Shown here piece by piece: positions 7,601 through 11,435 of a stretch of DNA of 11,456 bases. Made by a program: the position numbers and the translations under genes. Under the pieces are notes generated by a model. The model worked only from the letters and a program-made list of their open reading frames with translations. It searched no databases and was not told where the DNA came from. How positions within the stretch are numbered: position 1 is the stretch's first letter; each line of letters starts with the position of its first letter. This DNA comes from Baffinella frigidus (lineage: Eukaryota; Cryptophyceae; Cryptomonadales; Baffinellaceae), in assembly GCA_026770585.1 (NCBI GenBank), contig MU646369.1, positions 608,685 through 620,140 on the forward strand, written 5' to 3'.

Positions 7601-10600
7601 ACAGTTCTGACTAGTAGTATCATAGTGCTGATTATTAATCCCGCCCGGATTATAGTGCTGACTAATAGTACCATATTGCTGACGAACGGTATCATAGTGC
7701 TGATTATTAATGCTGCCCGGTGTGTGCAGGCGGCGCGGCGCGAGAAAGAGCTGGAGGACAAGCTCGCTTTGCACGAGGAGGTACCCCTCCCTAGACCTCA
7801 ACCCTCAACCCCAATTCCTGAACCCTAGCAAGCTAGAGGAGGCAAACGCAGAGGTTGGGGAGCAACCCACCTGAACCCTAAACTCCGGCCACTGGACAGT
7901 GAAATGTAAACTCCCAACCACAACCCCCAAACCCTGAATAATTAACCCCAAACCCCAAACCCAAAACCCCAACCCAGGTTGTTGAACAGTACGAGAGCGA
8001 TCTGAGCGACGCGAAGGAACTGGTCAAACCCCAAACCCAAAACCCCAAACCCCAAACACTAAACCCTGAACCTTAAACCCTAAACCAGGTCGAGGAGTTG
8101 GAGTTCGACATCCGGTCCAAGCGGGTGCGCGCCAACCCCGAAACCCGAAACCTGAAACCCGAAACCCGAATTCCGGATCCCGGATCCTGGATCCCGGATC
8201 CTGGATCTCGGATCCCGGATCCCGAGACCTGGAACCCGGAACCTGGATCCCGAATCCCTAAACCCGGAACCTGAAACCTGAAACCTGAAACCCGAAACTC
8301 GAAACTCGAAACCCGGAACCCGAAACCTGAAACCTGAAACCTGAAACCCGAAACCCGGAACCCGAAACCCGAAACTTGAAACCTTATACCCGAAACCCGG
8401 AACCCGAAACCCGAAACCCGAAACCTGAAACCTTATACCCGAAACCCGAAATCCGAAACAGGAGGCCGCAGACGCGTATGTCGAGCTGCTCAAGGACGAG
8501 ATCGCCATGGTACCCCAACCTCTCAACCCCAAACCCCAAACCCCAAACCCCAAACCCCAAACCCCAAACCCCAAACCCCAAACCCCAAACCCCAAACCCC
8601 AAACCGCAGGCGTCCGGCGCCCTGGAGGAGATGCAAGAGGAGCGGGACGACGCGCTTGATTCCAAGACCTGGGAGCTGCATCACGCGAGCAAGGCCGCGG
8701 AGGAGTACTGCGCGGTTACACACCCTGTACCTTAGACCCTAGACCCTGGACTCTAGACCCTAGACCCTAGACCCTGGACCCTAGACCCTAGACCCTAGAC
8801 CCTAGACCCTGGACCCTAGACCCTAGATCCTAGACCCTAGACCCTAGACCCTAGACCCTGGACCCTAGACCCTGGACTCTAGACCCCAAGGCTGCGGGGC
8901 GGTACTGCGAGGTTTTTTCACCCTAAACCCTGAAGCCCGAACCCCGAACCCCAAAAGCTGCGAAATGCGAGCACGGCCGCTGGGTGGTGTTGCGAGGTTA
9001 TACATCCTGAACACTCAACACTCAACACTCAGCACTCAACACTCAACACTTAACACTCATCACTCAACACTCAACACCAACCACCAAACACTCAACACCA
9101 AACCCCAAACACTCAACCCGAAATGCAAACGGCAGCTGCTACAAACGGAGCTCGCGGAGGTGAAGGAGGAGAACGCCGAAGCCCTCGAGGCGAAAACGGA
9201 CGCAGAGCAGGACACCGTGCGTGCGGTAGCTTCAAACCCCTAACAACCCTAGACCGTGAAACTCAACATCGCCTTTTCGGTGAACAACGAACCCTGAACC
9301 CTAGACCCTAGACCCTAGACCCGAAACTCTGAACCCTAGACCCTAGACTCTAGACCCGAAACTCTGAACCCTAGACCCTAGACTCTAGACCCGAAACTCT
9401 GAACCCTAGACCCTAGACCCTAAGGGCCTCGAGGTCAACTCATGAGTCCCCTGAAACCCTAAACCAAGCCCCTCAACCTTAAACCCCGAATCCATGAAAC
9501 TCTGACCCTAACCCCTGAACCCCAACCCCCACACCGCCCTCAACCCTAACAACCCTAGACCCTAAACACTAAAAACTGAAGCCTAAAATCTAAACCTCGA
9601 ACGCTAAACCCTAAACCCCTAAACCCAAACCAGGTGCAGGCCTCTGTCGAGATGGTGGCCATGCTCCAGCAGGTCTCCTTAACCCTAAACCCTAAACCCT
9701 AAACCCTACCTCGTAAACCCTCCTTCACCCTTAACCCTCAACCCTAACTCTTAAACCCTAACGCCCCAGACCTCAACCCTCGACCCTCCACCCTCAACCC
9801 TGCACCCTCAACCCCACACCCTACATCCCAAACCCTACACCCCAAACCCTAAATCCTAAACCTTCAACCCTAAACCAGGAGATAGCCGATTTACAAGTCG
9901 CGGGAGTGCAAGCCTCGGCGGAGCTCACAGCCAAGACGGAGGCACCACCCTCACCTCAACTCTGGAAACGATTAAAAATATCATTTTTCTGGCAACGAAC
10001 CGCTTTACTATTACTAGTAAGATTGTGTGGAAAATTTCGTTACCAGAAAGTATTATTTTTACTCGTTTCCGCAGCTGAAACCCCTAAACCCTGAACCCAA
10101 ACCCCCAAAACCCTGAACCCAAGCCGATTTACAAGTGTGCGAGCCTCGTCGGACCTTGCCGCGAAGACGGAGGCACACCCTGAACCCGCAATCCTTAATC
10201 CGAAACCCTACACCCCAAAACCGCATCACCAAGCCCAGAACCATAAACCATAAACCATAGACCATAGACCATAAACCATAATCATCAACTACAAAAAAAC
10301 ATCAACCATAAACCATAAACCATAAACCATAAACCATAAACCACAAAACCTACACTATGAACCCTACACCCTAACCCTGGAGCGCTACACCCCACACCAG
10401 GAGCTTGGCAGCTTGCAAGCAGCGCTTCACCAGATCTCTTCGGAGCTTGCCGCCTCGGCGGAGGTACACCCTTCTCCCTTGCTTCATTACCCTCAGAAAA
10501 AGACGTCGAGAGAGGCCCCCCCCCAGCCTTTTCAAACGTGATCAACTTACTACTACTCCTAATACCGCGATGTAGCGATGTAGCGGGACGTGCACCCTCG

Positions 10601-11435
10601 ACCCTCAACCCTCAGCGGAGGTGCACCCTCATCCCCAAACCCCAAACCATGAACCCGAAACCCGAAACCCGAAACCCGAAACCCGCAACCCGAAACCCGA
10701 AACCCGGAACCCGAAACCCGAAACCGCCGGCGCGCAGGAGGCAGCCGCTAAGACGGAGGTTCAAGTGCCTAACCATAACCTGTGCGATCCATGACCTGTG
10801 TGCTATGCATACACCCTAAACCCTAAAACCCAAACCCTAAGCCATAAACCCTCAACCATAAATCCTGCGGTACAAGTGCGCGTGCGTGCCCCCAAAGACA
10901 TAGGCCGAGGGATCCTAGGACCAAAAAGTCTCGGCCTACGGTAGGAGGTCCTAGGCAATCCCGTAGGCCTAACTACCCCATTTTCAGGCCATTACCCTAT
11001 TAAAATGCGCGTGCGTGCCACCAAAGACACCAGTCCGAAAGCCTCCCTGCCCTTACTGAACCCCATGCACCATGCACCATAAACCATAAACCATAAATCA
11101 TAAACCCCAACCCCTGACCTATGAACCCTGCATTGTGAACCCTTTACCAGGAGCCCTACACACTAACAACCCATAACCTGTGCTGTCCATAACCTGTGTG
11201 CTATCCCTAAACCCTAAACCATAAACCCTCACCACTAACCCCTAAACCCTAACCTCGAACCCCTGAACCCTGCATTCTGAACCCTACTCCATGAGCCCTA
11301 CACACTAAACCCTGAACCCTAAACCCTAAACCCCAAACCCTAAACCCTCAACTCTAAACCCTAAACCCTGAACCATGAACCCTGGAGCAGGAGGCAGCGG
11401 CGGCGAACGAGGCGAGGGAGAGCGAGTTGCTCGAG
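3047..11435 (+). CDS. Partial multi-exon gene for an unrecognised coiled-coil protein
   Basis: This entry covers the span of the gene; its exons are listed separately. The candidate exons are short (21 to 108 bases), GC-rich with mostly G or C at third positions, and almost all flanked by AG and GT in phase 0. Read in order they join without a stop into a protein dominated by E, A, K, D and L with heptad-like spacing, as expected of a long coiled coil. No catalytic motif, signal peptide or membrane segment is visible. Myosin-tail, basal-body, kinetochore or other cytoskeletal coiled coils would all look similar, so no function is assigned. Neither the initiator nor the stop is visible. Several other blocks in the span are broken exon copies, so some listed exons may not be used. 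The exon series is well supported; the exact transcript is inferred. Confidence 0.72.
3296..3318 (+). pseudogene. 5'-truncated copy of the 3047 exon
   Basis: GCGCAAGTGCTGCATCTCCA and following matches GCTCAAGTGCTGCATGTCCA of the exon at 3047 and is directly followed by GTCCTT. Only the 3' part of the exon is present, and no acceptor lies at its left edge. Confidence 0.6.
3319..3452. repeat. Heptamer array, CCCGAAA
   Basis: CCCTAAA units pass into about ten CCCGAAA units with one CCCGTAA (3373-3450), ending at the next exon copy. Confidence 0.85.
3453..3482 (+). pseudogene. Exon copy with in-frame stop (VLDLQ)
   Basis: GAGCTCGAGGCG is followed by TAAGTGCTGGATCTCCAG. Compared with the exon at 3047 the codon CAA has become TAA, giving an in-frame stop. 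The same change creates GTAAGT (3464-3469), a perfect consensus 5' splice site in the middle of the former exon. The copy is followed by GCGCGTCCCTAT, as at 3098. Confidence 0.65.
3495..3771 (+). other. Unique, repeat-free island with no recognised gene
   Basis: This stretch lacks the heptamer repeat. An open frame at 3532-3750 starts MSLKAINLKLLFEAIRPTTR and ends TAA, but its composition does not resemble the coiled-coil exons and no family is recognised. It may be intronic sequence, an old insertion or a degraded gene. It leads to the acceptor-like AAAGCAG at 3771. Confidence 0.4.
3772..3813 (+). pseudogene. Degenerate copy of the 4436 exon (ARVDAREGAQ)
   Basis: GCAG is followed by GCGCGCGTGGATGCGCGAGA and GGGGGCGCAG, matching the left end of the exon at 4436 (ARVDVREEAA). 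Here it reads ARVDAREGAQGQIP and then enters the dispersed repeat at 3806. The rest of the exon is missing and no donor follows. Confidence 0.55.
3806..3900. repeat. Dispersed 95-base repeat, copy 1
   Basis: AAATTCCGGTT, then CAAGATTCTAGTACAAATCG, TTTAGATGGACTGTATCCGT, GAAG and GTGCTAAGTGGA. The same order is present at 7025-7118 with about 15 to 20 percent difference. No heptamer repeat is inside. The conserved unit is longer than either flank shares, which fits a small mobile or segmentally duplicated element. Confidence 0.8.
3935..4054. mobile_element. 120-base foldback element with 53-base arms
   Basis: The outer arms GATTCTAAAATTCGTTTTCT...AAGTCAAT (3935-3963) and ATTGACTTAAGAAAATTAAT...TTTAGAATC (4026-4054) are inverse over 29 bases with two mismatches. 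The inner arms CAAATATGTCAACTTAT (3971-3987) and ATAAGTTGACGAATTTG (4002-4018) are inverse over 17 bases with two mismatches. The middle portion is weaker. A 14-base loop remains. The element is very AT-rich against GC-rich flanks and splits two exon-like copies, CACGCGAAGCAGGC on its left and AAAGGCGCGTGGGG on its right. It fits a foldback MITE; a long hairpin RNA is the alternative. Confidence 0.78.
4070..4129 (+). pseudogene. Copy of the 4436 exon ending in a stop
   Basis: After AAAG the block reads ARGEARGEAQGEESAGVAV and then TAA. It matches the exon at 4436 through EGEESAGVA, after which the true exon continues with ELTRIMEE. A duplicated GCGCGTGGGGAG is visible at its left end. It is a broken copy. 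Confidence 0.65.
4147..4275. repeat. Inverted-repeat pair with 21-base arms
   Basis: CGGACCAAGACAGAATCTGT plus C (4147-4167) and the stretch 4255-4275 are inverse with three mismatches. The space between holds two direct copies of GCTATCTTA (4170 and 4232). The interior is free of heptamer repeat. It may be a degraded MITE of about 130 bases. No target-site duplication is evident. Confidence 0.6.
4308..4343 (+). repeat. Three tandem copies of GCTGCGTTTTGG
   Basis: A perfect 12-base unit is present three times. An open frame across it reads AAFWAAFWAAFW, but the surrounding sequence does not otherwise look coding. Confidence 0.85.
4436..4543 (+). CDS. Exon, 36 codons, highly charged coiled coil
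   Basis: The block starts after ACGAAGCAG and ends at GCCGAG followed by GTTCTCC. It is 108 bases, phase 0 at both ends. It begins ARVDVREEAAREEG and contains EESAGVAELTRIMEE and TALAHAE. Glutamate and alanine dominate and hydrophobic residues recur with helical spacing. Two degenerate copies sit upstream (3772, 4070). Only this copy has both splice sites and no stop, which makes it the likely functional one. The next likely exon is at 5687. Confidence 0.72.
4544..5260 (+). repeat. Intron repeat: CCCTCAA array then CCCTGAA array
   Basis: CCCTCAA units fill 4555-4645, and CCCTGAA with CCTGAAA, ACTCTGA and CCCCGAA variants fill about 4645-5045, the longest array in the window. A short unique stretch (5046-5090; ATATCTGCCCGAACCCAGAG) and further repeats lead to AAAACAG at 5260. 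Long antisense frames rich in GFRVQGSG are a product of the seven-base period. Confidence 0.88.
5261..5305 (+). pseudogene. Frameshifted copy of the VVEKYE exon
   Basis: ACAG is followed by GTTGCGGAGAAGTACGAGAG, reading VAEKYES, closely matching the exons at 5475, 5687 and 7978. After the AGC codon a small indel (CTCTCCTGAGCGACGC against GATCTGAGCGACGC) shifts the frame, and TAA follows. The left splice site is intact and the right end is lost. Confidence 0.75.
5309..5392. repeat. Perfect 42-base tandem duplication
   Basis: The unit TAACCCCAATAATTAACACC...ATAATCAACCCCCTGAATAATT occupies 5309-5350 and is repeated without change at 5351-5392. Forty-two is six times seven, so the duplication keeps the heptamer phase of the surrounding repeat. 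Exact identity suggests it is recent. Confidence 0.92.
5475..5519 (+). pseudogene. VVEKYENDLSEATEL exon copy with lost donor
   Basis: The block reads VVEKYENDLSEATEL in phase 0 after an AG at 5473-5474. A second AG lies 7 bases upstream (AACAG, GTTGTAG), a tandem acceptor. The 7978 copy, which also ends here, has GTC as its first intron bases; in this copy they are CTC, so the GT donor is missing and repeat follows at once (CCTGAAGCCTGAAC). It is likely a dead exon unless a non-standard donor is used. Confidence 0.6.
5687..5757 (+). CDS. Exon, first part of 43-residue module, copy A
   Basis: After AAATAG the block reads VVEKYETDLSEATEM then VEELEFDI plus two bases of an arginine codon, ending at a GT (5758-5759). 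It is 71 bases, phase 0 to phase 2. The remaining G and the SKREAVD exon at 6391 complete the codon exactly, giving a 43-residue coiled-coil module 34/43 identical to the second copy (7978-8509). Here the VVEKYE part and the VEELEFDI part are continuous, whereas the second copy has an intron between them. Confidence 0.75.
5758..6390 (+). repeat. Intron of module copy A, CCCGAAA repeat plus unique DNA
   Basis: GT to AG, 633 bases. The left part (5758-6020) is CCCGAAA and CCTGAAA repeat. A partial copy of the next exon lies inside at 6031-6062 (CCGGGTCGAACCGGGAGGCG then GTCGACGCG). The rest is unique (about 6120-6390). Within it, AACTCCACCTCCTACGGATC (6259-6278) resembles ACTCGACCTCCTACCGCATC (6369-6388), which forms the acceptor. 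The exon junction shares GGT at both ends of the intron. Confidence 0.7.
6391..6448 (+). CDS. Exon, second part of module copy A (SKREAVDTYVELLKDEHAA)
   Basis: After CGCATCAG a G completes an arginine codon, then SKREAVDTYVELLKDEHAA follows, ending at GCG with GTACCC donor. It is 58 bases, phase 2 to phase 0. Repeated downstream as damaged copies (6672-6723, 7204-7230) and paralogous to the exon at 8462. The second module copy places an intron between SKR and EA; here these are continuous. Confidence 0.75.
6449..6671 (+). other. AT-rich intronic island with small tandem repeats
   Basis: About 6510-6630 is AT-rich and free of heptamers. TTCGATAAAAACACTCCAGA (6551-6570) is followed by the related 6571-6592 unit. 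GTCAGCAAAAG is present three times in tandem at 6631-6663. No coding sequence is evident. The block ends at a damaged exon copy. Confidence 0.7.
6672..6723 (+). pseudogene. Frameshifted copy of the EAVDTYVELLKDEHAA exon
   Basis: GGAGGCGGTCGACGCGCACG then TTGGAACTGCTCAAGGACGA and GCACGCCGCG, followed by GTACCC. One inserted T (ACGTTGG against ACGTGG) shifts the frame, and the exon's left splice site is missing. The right splice site is intact. Confidence 0.72.
6724..7024 (+). repeat. Heptamer intron, T-rich tract and 18-base duplication
   Basis: CCCTGAA, CCCGAAA and CCCTAAA units fill 6724-6895. A TTCTTCTTCTTTTTT tract follows (6897-6912). A very short exon tail (CGCGCCGCG then GTGCCCC, 6949-6964) comes next, and TTGGCGGCCGAGTTCCTT is present twice in tandem at 6969-7004. 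Confidence 0.75.
7025..7118. repeat. Dispersed repeat, copy 2
   Basis: AAATTCCGGTTAGGTTCC, GATTCTAGTGCAAATTG, TTTAGATGGACTGTATCCGT, GAAG and GCTGCTAAGTGGA parallel the copy at 3806-3900. Beyond the last GGA the two loci diverge into unrelated sequence, and the left edges also differ, so the unit boundaries are well defined to within a few bases. Confidence 0.8.
7119..7466 (+). repeat. Heptamer repeat with exon-tail copy and two T-rich tracts
   Basis: TTGTTCTTCTTTATT (7143-7157) and TCTTTCTTCTTCTTTATTCA (7262-7281) flank an exon-tail copy, GTGCTCAATGATGAGCACGC plus CGCG (7207-7230), which is followed by GTATCC. The remainder is CCCTAAA, CCCAAAA and CCCCAAA repeat. The order exon tail, repeat, TTCTTC tract recurs three times between 6700 and 7280. 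Confidence 0.7.
7467..7514 (+). CDS. Candidate exon WREKELEGMPEEEAPI
   Basis: AG at 7465-7466, 16 codons in phase 0, then GTAGTG. It reads WREKELEGMPEEEAPI and shares REKELE with the exon at 7730. The acceptor is followed by T, unlike most acceptors here. The 21-base satellite starts at its right edge, and its first repeat supplies the GT donor. It may be an exon or a degraded duplicate of the 7730 exon. Confidence 0.45.
7515..7729 (+). repeat. 21-base satellite TAGTGCTGACTAATAGTATTA filling an intron-sized gap
   Basis: About nine imperfect 21-base units. Within them, TGATTATTAATCCCGCCCGG and TGATTATTAATGCTGCCCGG occur as a second-level unit (about 7629-7648, 7701-7720). The block starts with GTAGTG and ends GTGTGCAG and lies between two REKELE-encoding blocks, so it would be a 215-base intron. 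The units are partly open in the exon frame (IVLTNSI) until a TGA near 7600, which argues against read-through. Confidence 0.8.
7730..7780 (+). CDS. Exon AARREKELEDKLALHEE
   Basis: Acceptor GTGTGCAG, 17 codons in phase 0, donor GTACCC. It reads AARREKELEDKLALHEE, a strongly helical, charged segment with heptad-spaced leucines. It has the same length as the exon at 3047. The WREKELE block at 7467 is a probable partial paralogue. Confidence 0.72.
7833..7853 (+). CDS. Possible 21-base micro-exon LEEANAE
   Basis: CTAGCAAG is followed by CTAGAGGAGGCAAACGCAGA and G, then GTTGGG. It encodes one heptad, LEEANAE, in phase 0, and would fit the protein without changing frame. Its short length and a C after the AG make it a weak call. 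A similar one-heptad exon (EAAAKTE) is at 10738. Confidence 0.35.
7854..7977 (+). repeat. Intronic sequence leading to module copy B
   Basis: A short unique part (GTTGGGGAGCAACCCACCTG and onward; GGCCACTGGACAGTGAAATG) is followed by CCCCAAA and CCCAAAA repeat ending in AACCCAG. The CACTGGACAGTGAA word resembles CCACTGAACAGTGAAG before the exon at 5687, so part of the upstream intron was probably duplicated with the module. Confidence 0.6.
7978..8022 (+). CDS. Exon, first part of module copy B (VVEQYESDLSDAKEL)
   Basis: Acceptor AACCCAG, 15 codons in phase 0, donor GTCAAA. It reads VVEQYESDLSDAKEL, 10 of 15 identical to the start of copy A. In copy A the same coding sequence continues directly into VEELEFDI; here a 66-base intron intervenes. 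The donor GT is at the position of GTC in copy A (ATG GTC GAG). Confidence 0.72.
8023..8088 (+). repeat. 66-base repeat intron absent from module copy A
   Basis: Begins GTCAAACC and ends TAAACCAG, made only of CCCCAAA, CCCTGAA and CCCTAAA units. GTC occurs at its first position and again immediately after it. Removing it together with one GTC restores the uninterrupted arrangement of copy A. Confidence 0.72.
8089..8124 (+). CDS. Exon VEELEFDIRSKR of module copy B
   Basis: Twelve codons in phase 0 between AACCAG and GTGCGC. It encodes VEELEFDIRSKR, identical at all 12 residues to copy A. The central arginine codon is continuous here, whereas copy A is interrupted inside it. Confidence 0.72.
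8125..8461 (+). repeat. 337-base CCCGAAA and GGATCCC repeat intron absent from copy A
   Basis: Begins GTGCGCGCCAAC and ends CCGAAACAG. It consists of CCCGAAA, CCTGAAA and a local CCCGGAT/CCTGGAT subarray (8171-8225). Copy A is continuous at this position (AAACGGGAGGCG). Confidence 0.78.
8462..8509 (+). CDS. Exon, end of module copy B (EAADAYVELLKDEIAM)
   Basis: Acceptor GAAACAG, 16 codons in phase 0, donor GTACCC. It reads EAADAYVELLKDEIAM, 12 of 16 identical to the corresponding part of copy A. The three exons of copy B total 43 codons, exactly the length of copy A. Confidence 0.75.
8510..8609 (+). repeat. 100-base intron, almost pure CCCCAAA
   Basis: GTACCCCAACCTCTCAA is followed by about eleven near-identical CCCCAAA units and then CGCAG. 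It is the cleanest example of an intron homogenised to a single heptamer variant. Confidence 0.85.
8610..8714 (+). CDS. Exon, 35 codons, ASGALEEMQEERDDALDSKT...
   Basis: Acceptor ACCGCAG, donor GTTACA, phase 0 at both ends. It begins ASGALEEMQEERDDALDSKT and ends HHASKAAEEYCA. It is the second-longest exon in the window, charged and helical with a single tryptophan and cysteine. Its last ten codons were copied twice downstream (8888-8911, 8967-8996), each still followed by GT. Confidence 0.76.
8715..9135 (+). repeat. Intron with CCCTAGA and CACTCAA arrays and two exon-tail copies
   Basis: CCCTAGA with periodic CCCTGGA fills 8733-8885. Exon-tail copies follow: KAAGRYCE (8888-8911, then GTTTTTTC) and ASTAAGWCCE (8967-8996, then GTTATA). 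A CACTCAA array fills 9008-9115. The block ends CGGCAG at 9135. The tail copies lack acceptors directly at their left edges, so they are unlikely to be spliced in. Confidence 0.78.
9136..9225 (+). CDS. Exon, 30 codons, LLQTELAEVKEENAEALEAK...
   Basis: Acceptor ACGGCAG (next base C), donor GTAGCT, phase 0 both ends. It begins LLQTELAEVKEENAEALEAK and ends EQDTVRA. Leucines, valine and alanine fall at heptad positions, giving one of the best coiled-coil segments in the window. Confidence 0.76.
9226..9633 (+). repeat. Intron with a 35-base higher-order repeat
   Basis: Within CCCTAGA repeat, a 35-base unit starting CCGAAACTCTGAACCCTAGA recurs at 9321, 9356 and 9391, that is, five heptamers as one unit. 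The flanks are mixed CCCTAAA variants with short unique parts (9421-9450). The block ends AAACCAG at 9633. Confidence 0.82.
9634..9672 (+). CDS. Exon VQASVEMVAMLQQ
   Basis: Acceptor AAACCAG with a second AG six bases later (GTGCAG), so the exon may be VQASVEMVAMLQQ or lack the first two codons; both keep phase 0. The donor is GTCTCC. It is short but helical and matches the QAS word of the next exon. Confidence 0.55.
9673..9878 (+). repeat. CCCTAAA and mixed heptamer intron
   Basis: Opens GTCTCCTT, contains four clean CCCTAAA units (about 9681-9707), then CCCTCAA, CCCTACA and others, and ends TAAACCAG. Confidence 0.8.
9879..9941 (+). CDS. Exon of three heptads (EIADLQVAGVQASAELTAKTE)
   Basis: Acceptor AAACCAG, 21 codons in phase 0, starting EIADLQVAGVQASAEL and ending TAKTE. 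The next bases are GCACCACCC, giving a GC where a GT donor would be expected. It is paralogous to the 21-codon exon at 10401 (E-I/L-x-x-L-Q-x-A, then Q-x-S-x-E-L-x-A), whose donor is GTACACCC. A single T to C change would explain the GC donor; GC-AG splicing is plausible. A damaged copy is at 10121. Confidence 0.65.
9960..10074. mobile_element. 115-base foldback element with 40-base arms
   Basis: The left arm CTCTGGAAACGATTAAAAAT...ATCATTTTTCTGGCAACGAA (9960-9999) and the right arm 10035-10074 are inverse over most of their length with one single-base gap and a few mismatches. The 35-base centre contains the palindrome TTACTAGTAA. It is AT-rich, unlike its flanks, and lies between an intact exon (9879) and its damaged copy (10121). 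The right end is CGTTTCCGCAG, which would also serve as a splice acceptor. No transposase is present. Confidence 0.78.
10121..10160 (+). pseudogene. Damaged copy of the 9879 exon
   Basis: GCCGATTTACAAG then GTGCGAGCCTCGTCGGACCT and TGCCGCGAAGACGGAG match the exon at 9879, but a deletion leaves two extra bases after CAA, shifting the frame. GCACACCC follows, so the GC at the donor position is shared with the intact exon. This suggests the GC was present before the duplication. Confidence 0.65.
10161..10400 (+). repeat. Intron with CCATAAA array
   Basis: CCATAAA and CCATAGA units (10239-10281 and 10306-10341) lie between ordinary heptamers, with a short A-tract (10292-10298). The block ends ACACCAG at 10400. 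Confidence 0.82.
10401..10463 (+). CDS. Exon of three heptads, paralogue of 9879
   Basis: Acceptor ACACCAG, 21 codons in phase 0, donor GTACAC. It starts ELGSLQAALHQISSEL and ends AASAE. Equal length, equal phase and shared residues show it arose by exon duplication with the exon at 9879. Confidence 0.74.
10464..10737 (+). repeat. Intron, partly unique then CCCGAAA
   Basis: A unique part (10475-10600) includes an eight-base C-tract and a tandem GCGATGTA. A miniature exon tail, CAGCGGAG then GTGCACCC (10613-10628), echoes the donor end of the 10401 exon. CCCGAAA repeat fills 10650-10725. The block ends GGCGCGCAG. Confidence 0.7.
10738..10758 (+). CDS. One-heptad exon EAAAKTE
   Basis: Acceptor GCGCGCAG, seven codons in phase 0 (EAAAKTE), donor GTTCAA. 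AAKTE repeats the end of the 9879 exon (TAKTE), so it may be a true 21-base exon or a 5'-truncated copy that happens to have an AG. The reading frame would be kept either way. Confidence 0.5.
10759..11390 (+). repeat. Intron with structured unique core
   Basis: Heptamer variants occupy 10810-10865, 11040-11130 and 11190-11385. Words such as CCATAACCTGTG and GTGTGCTAT occur twice (about 10774-10806 and 11171-11203), a partial duplication. The core at 10872-11030 has direct and nested inverted repeats, annotated separately. The block ends GGAGCAG. Confidence 0.75.
10872..11030. repeat. Direct repeats enclosing three nested or competing palindromes
   Basis: TGCGCGTGCGTGCCCCCAAA (10876-10895) and TGCGCGTGCGTGCCACCAAA (11005-11024) are direct repeats with one difference. 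Between them lie three perfect 9-base inverted pairs: TAGGCCGAG (10901-10909) with CTCGGCCTA (10930-10938); CCTAGGACC (10914-10922) with GGTCCTAGG (10948-10956); GGCCTACGG (10933-10941) with CCGTAGGCC (10961-10969). The first and third share bases and so are mutually exclusive. Confidence 0.75.
11391..11435 (+). CDS. Exon, at least 15 codons (EAAAANEARESELLE), right edge unclear
   Basis: Acceptor GGAGCAG, then EAAAANEARESELLE in phase 0, strongly helical. CCAACCCTCAACC follows with no GT before the window ends. Either the donor is unusual, or this is a damaged copy as at 5475, where repeat also begins without GT. Confidence 0.5.

Noticed and set aside
8518-8604. Regular short repeats suggestive of a CRISPR array
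   Set aside because: There are no spacers between repeats, the units are seven bases long, and no cas genes occur. The context is eukaryotic.
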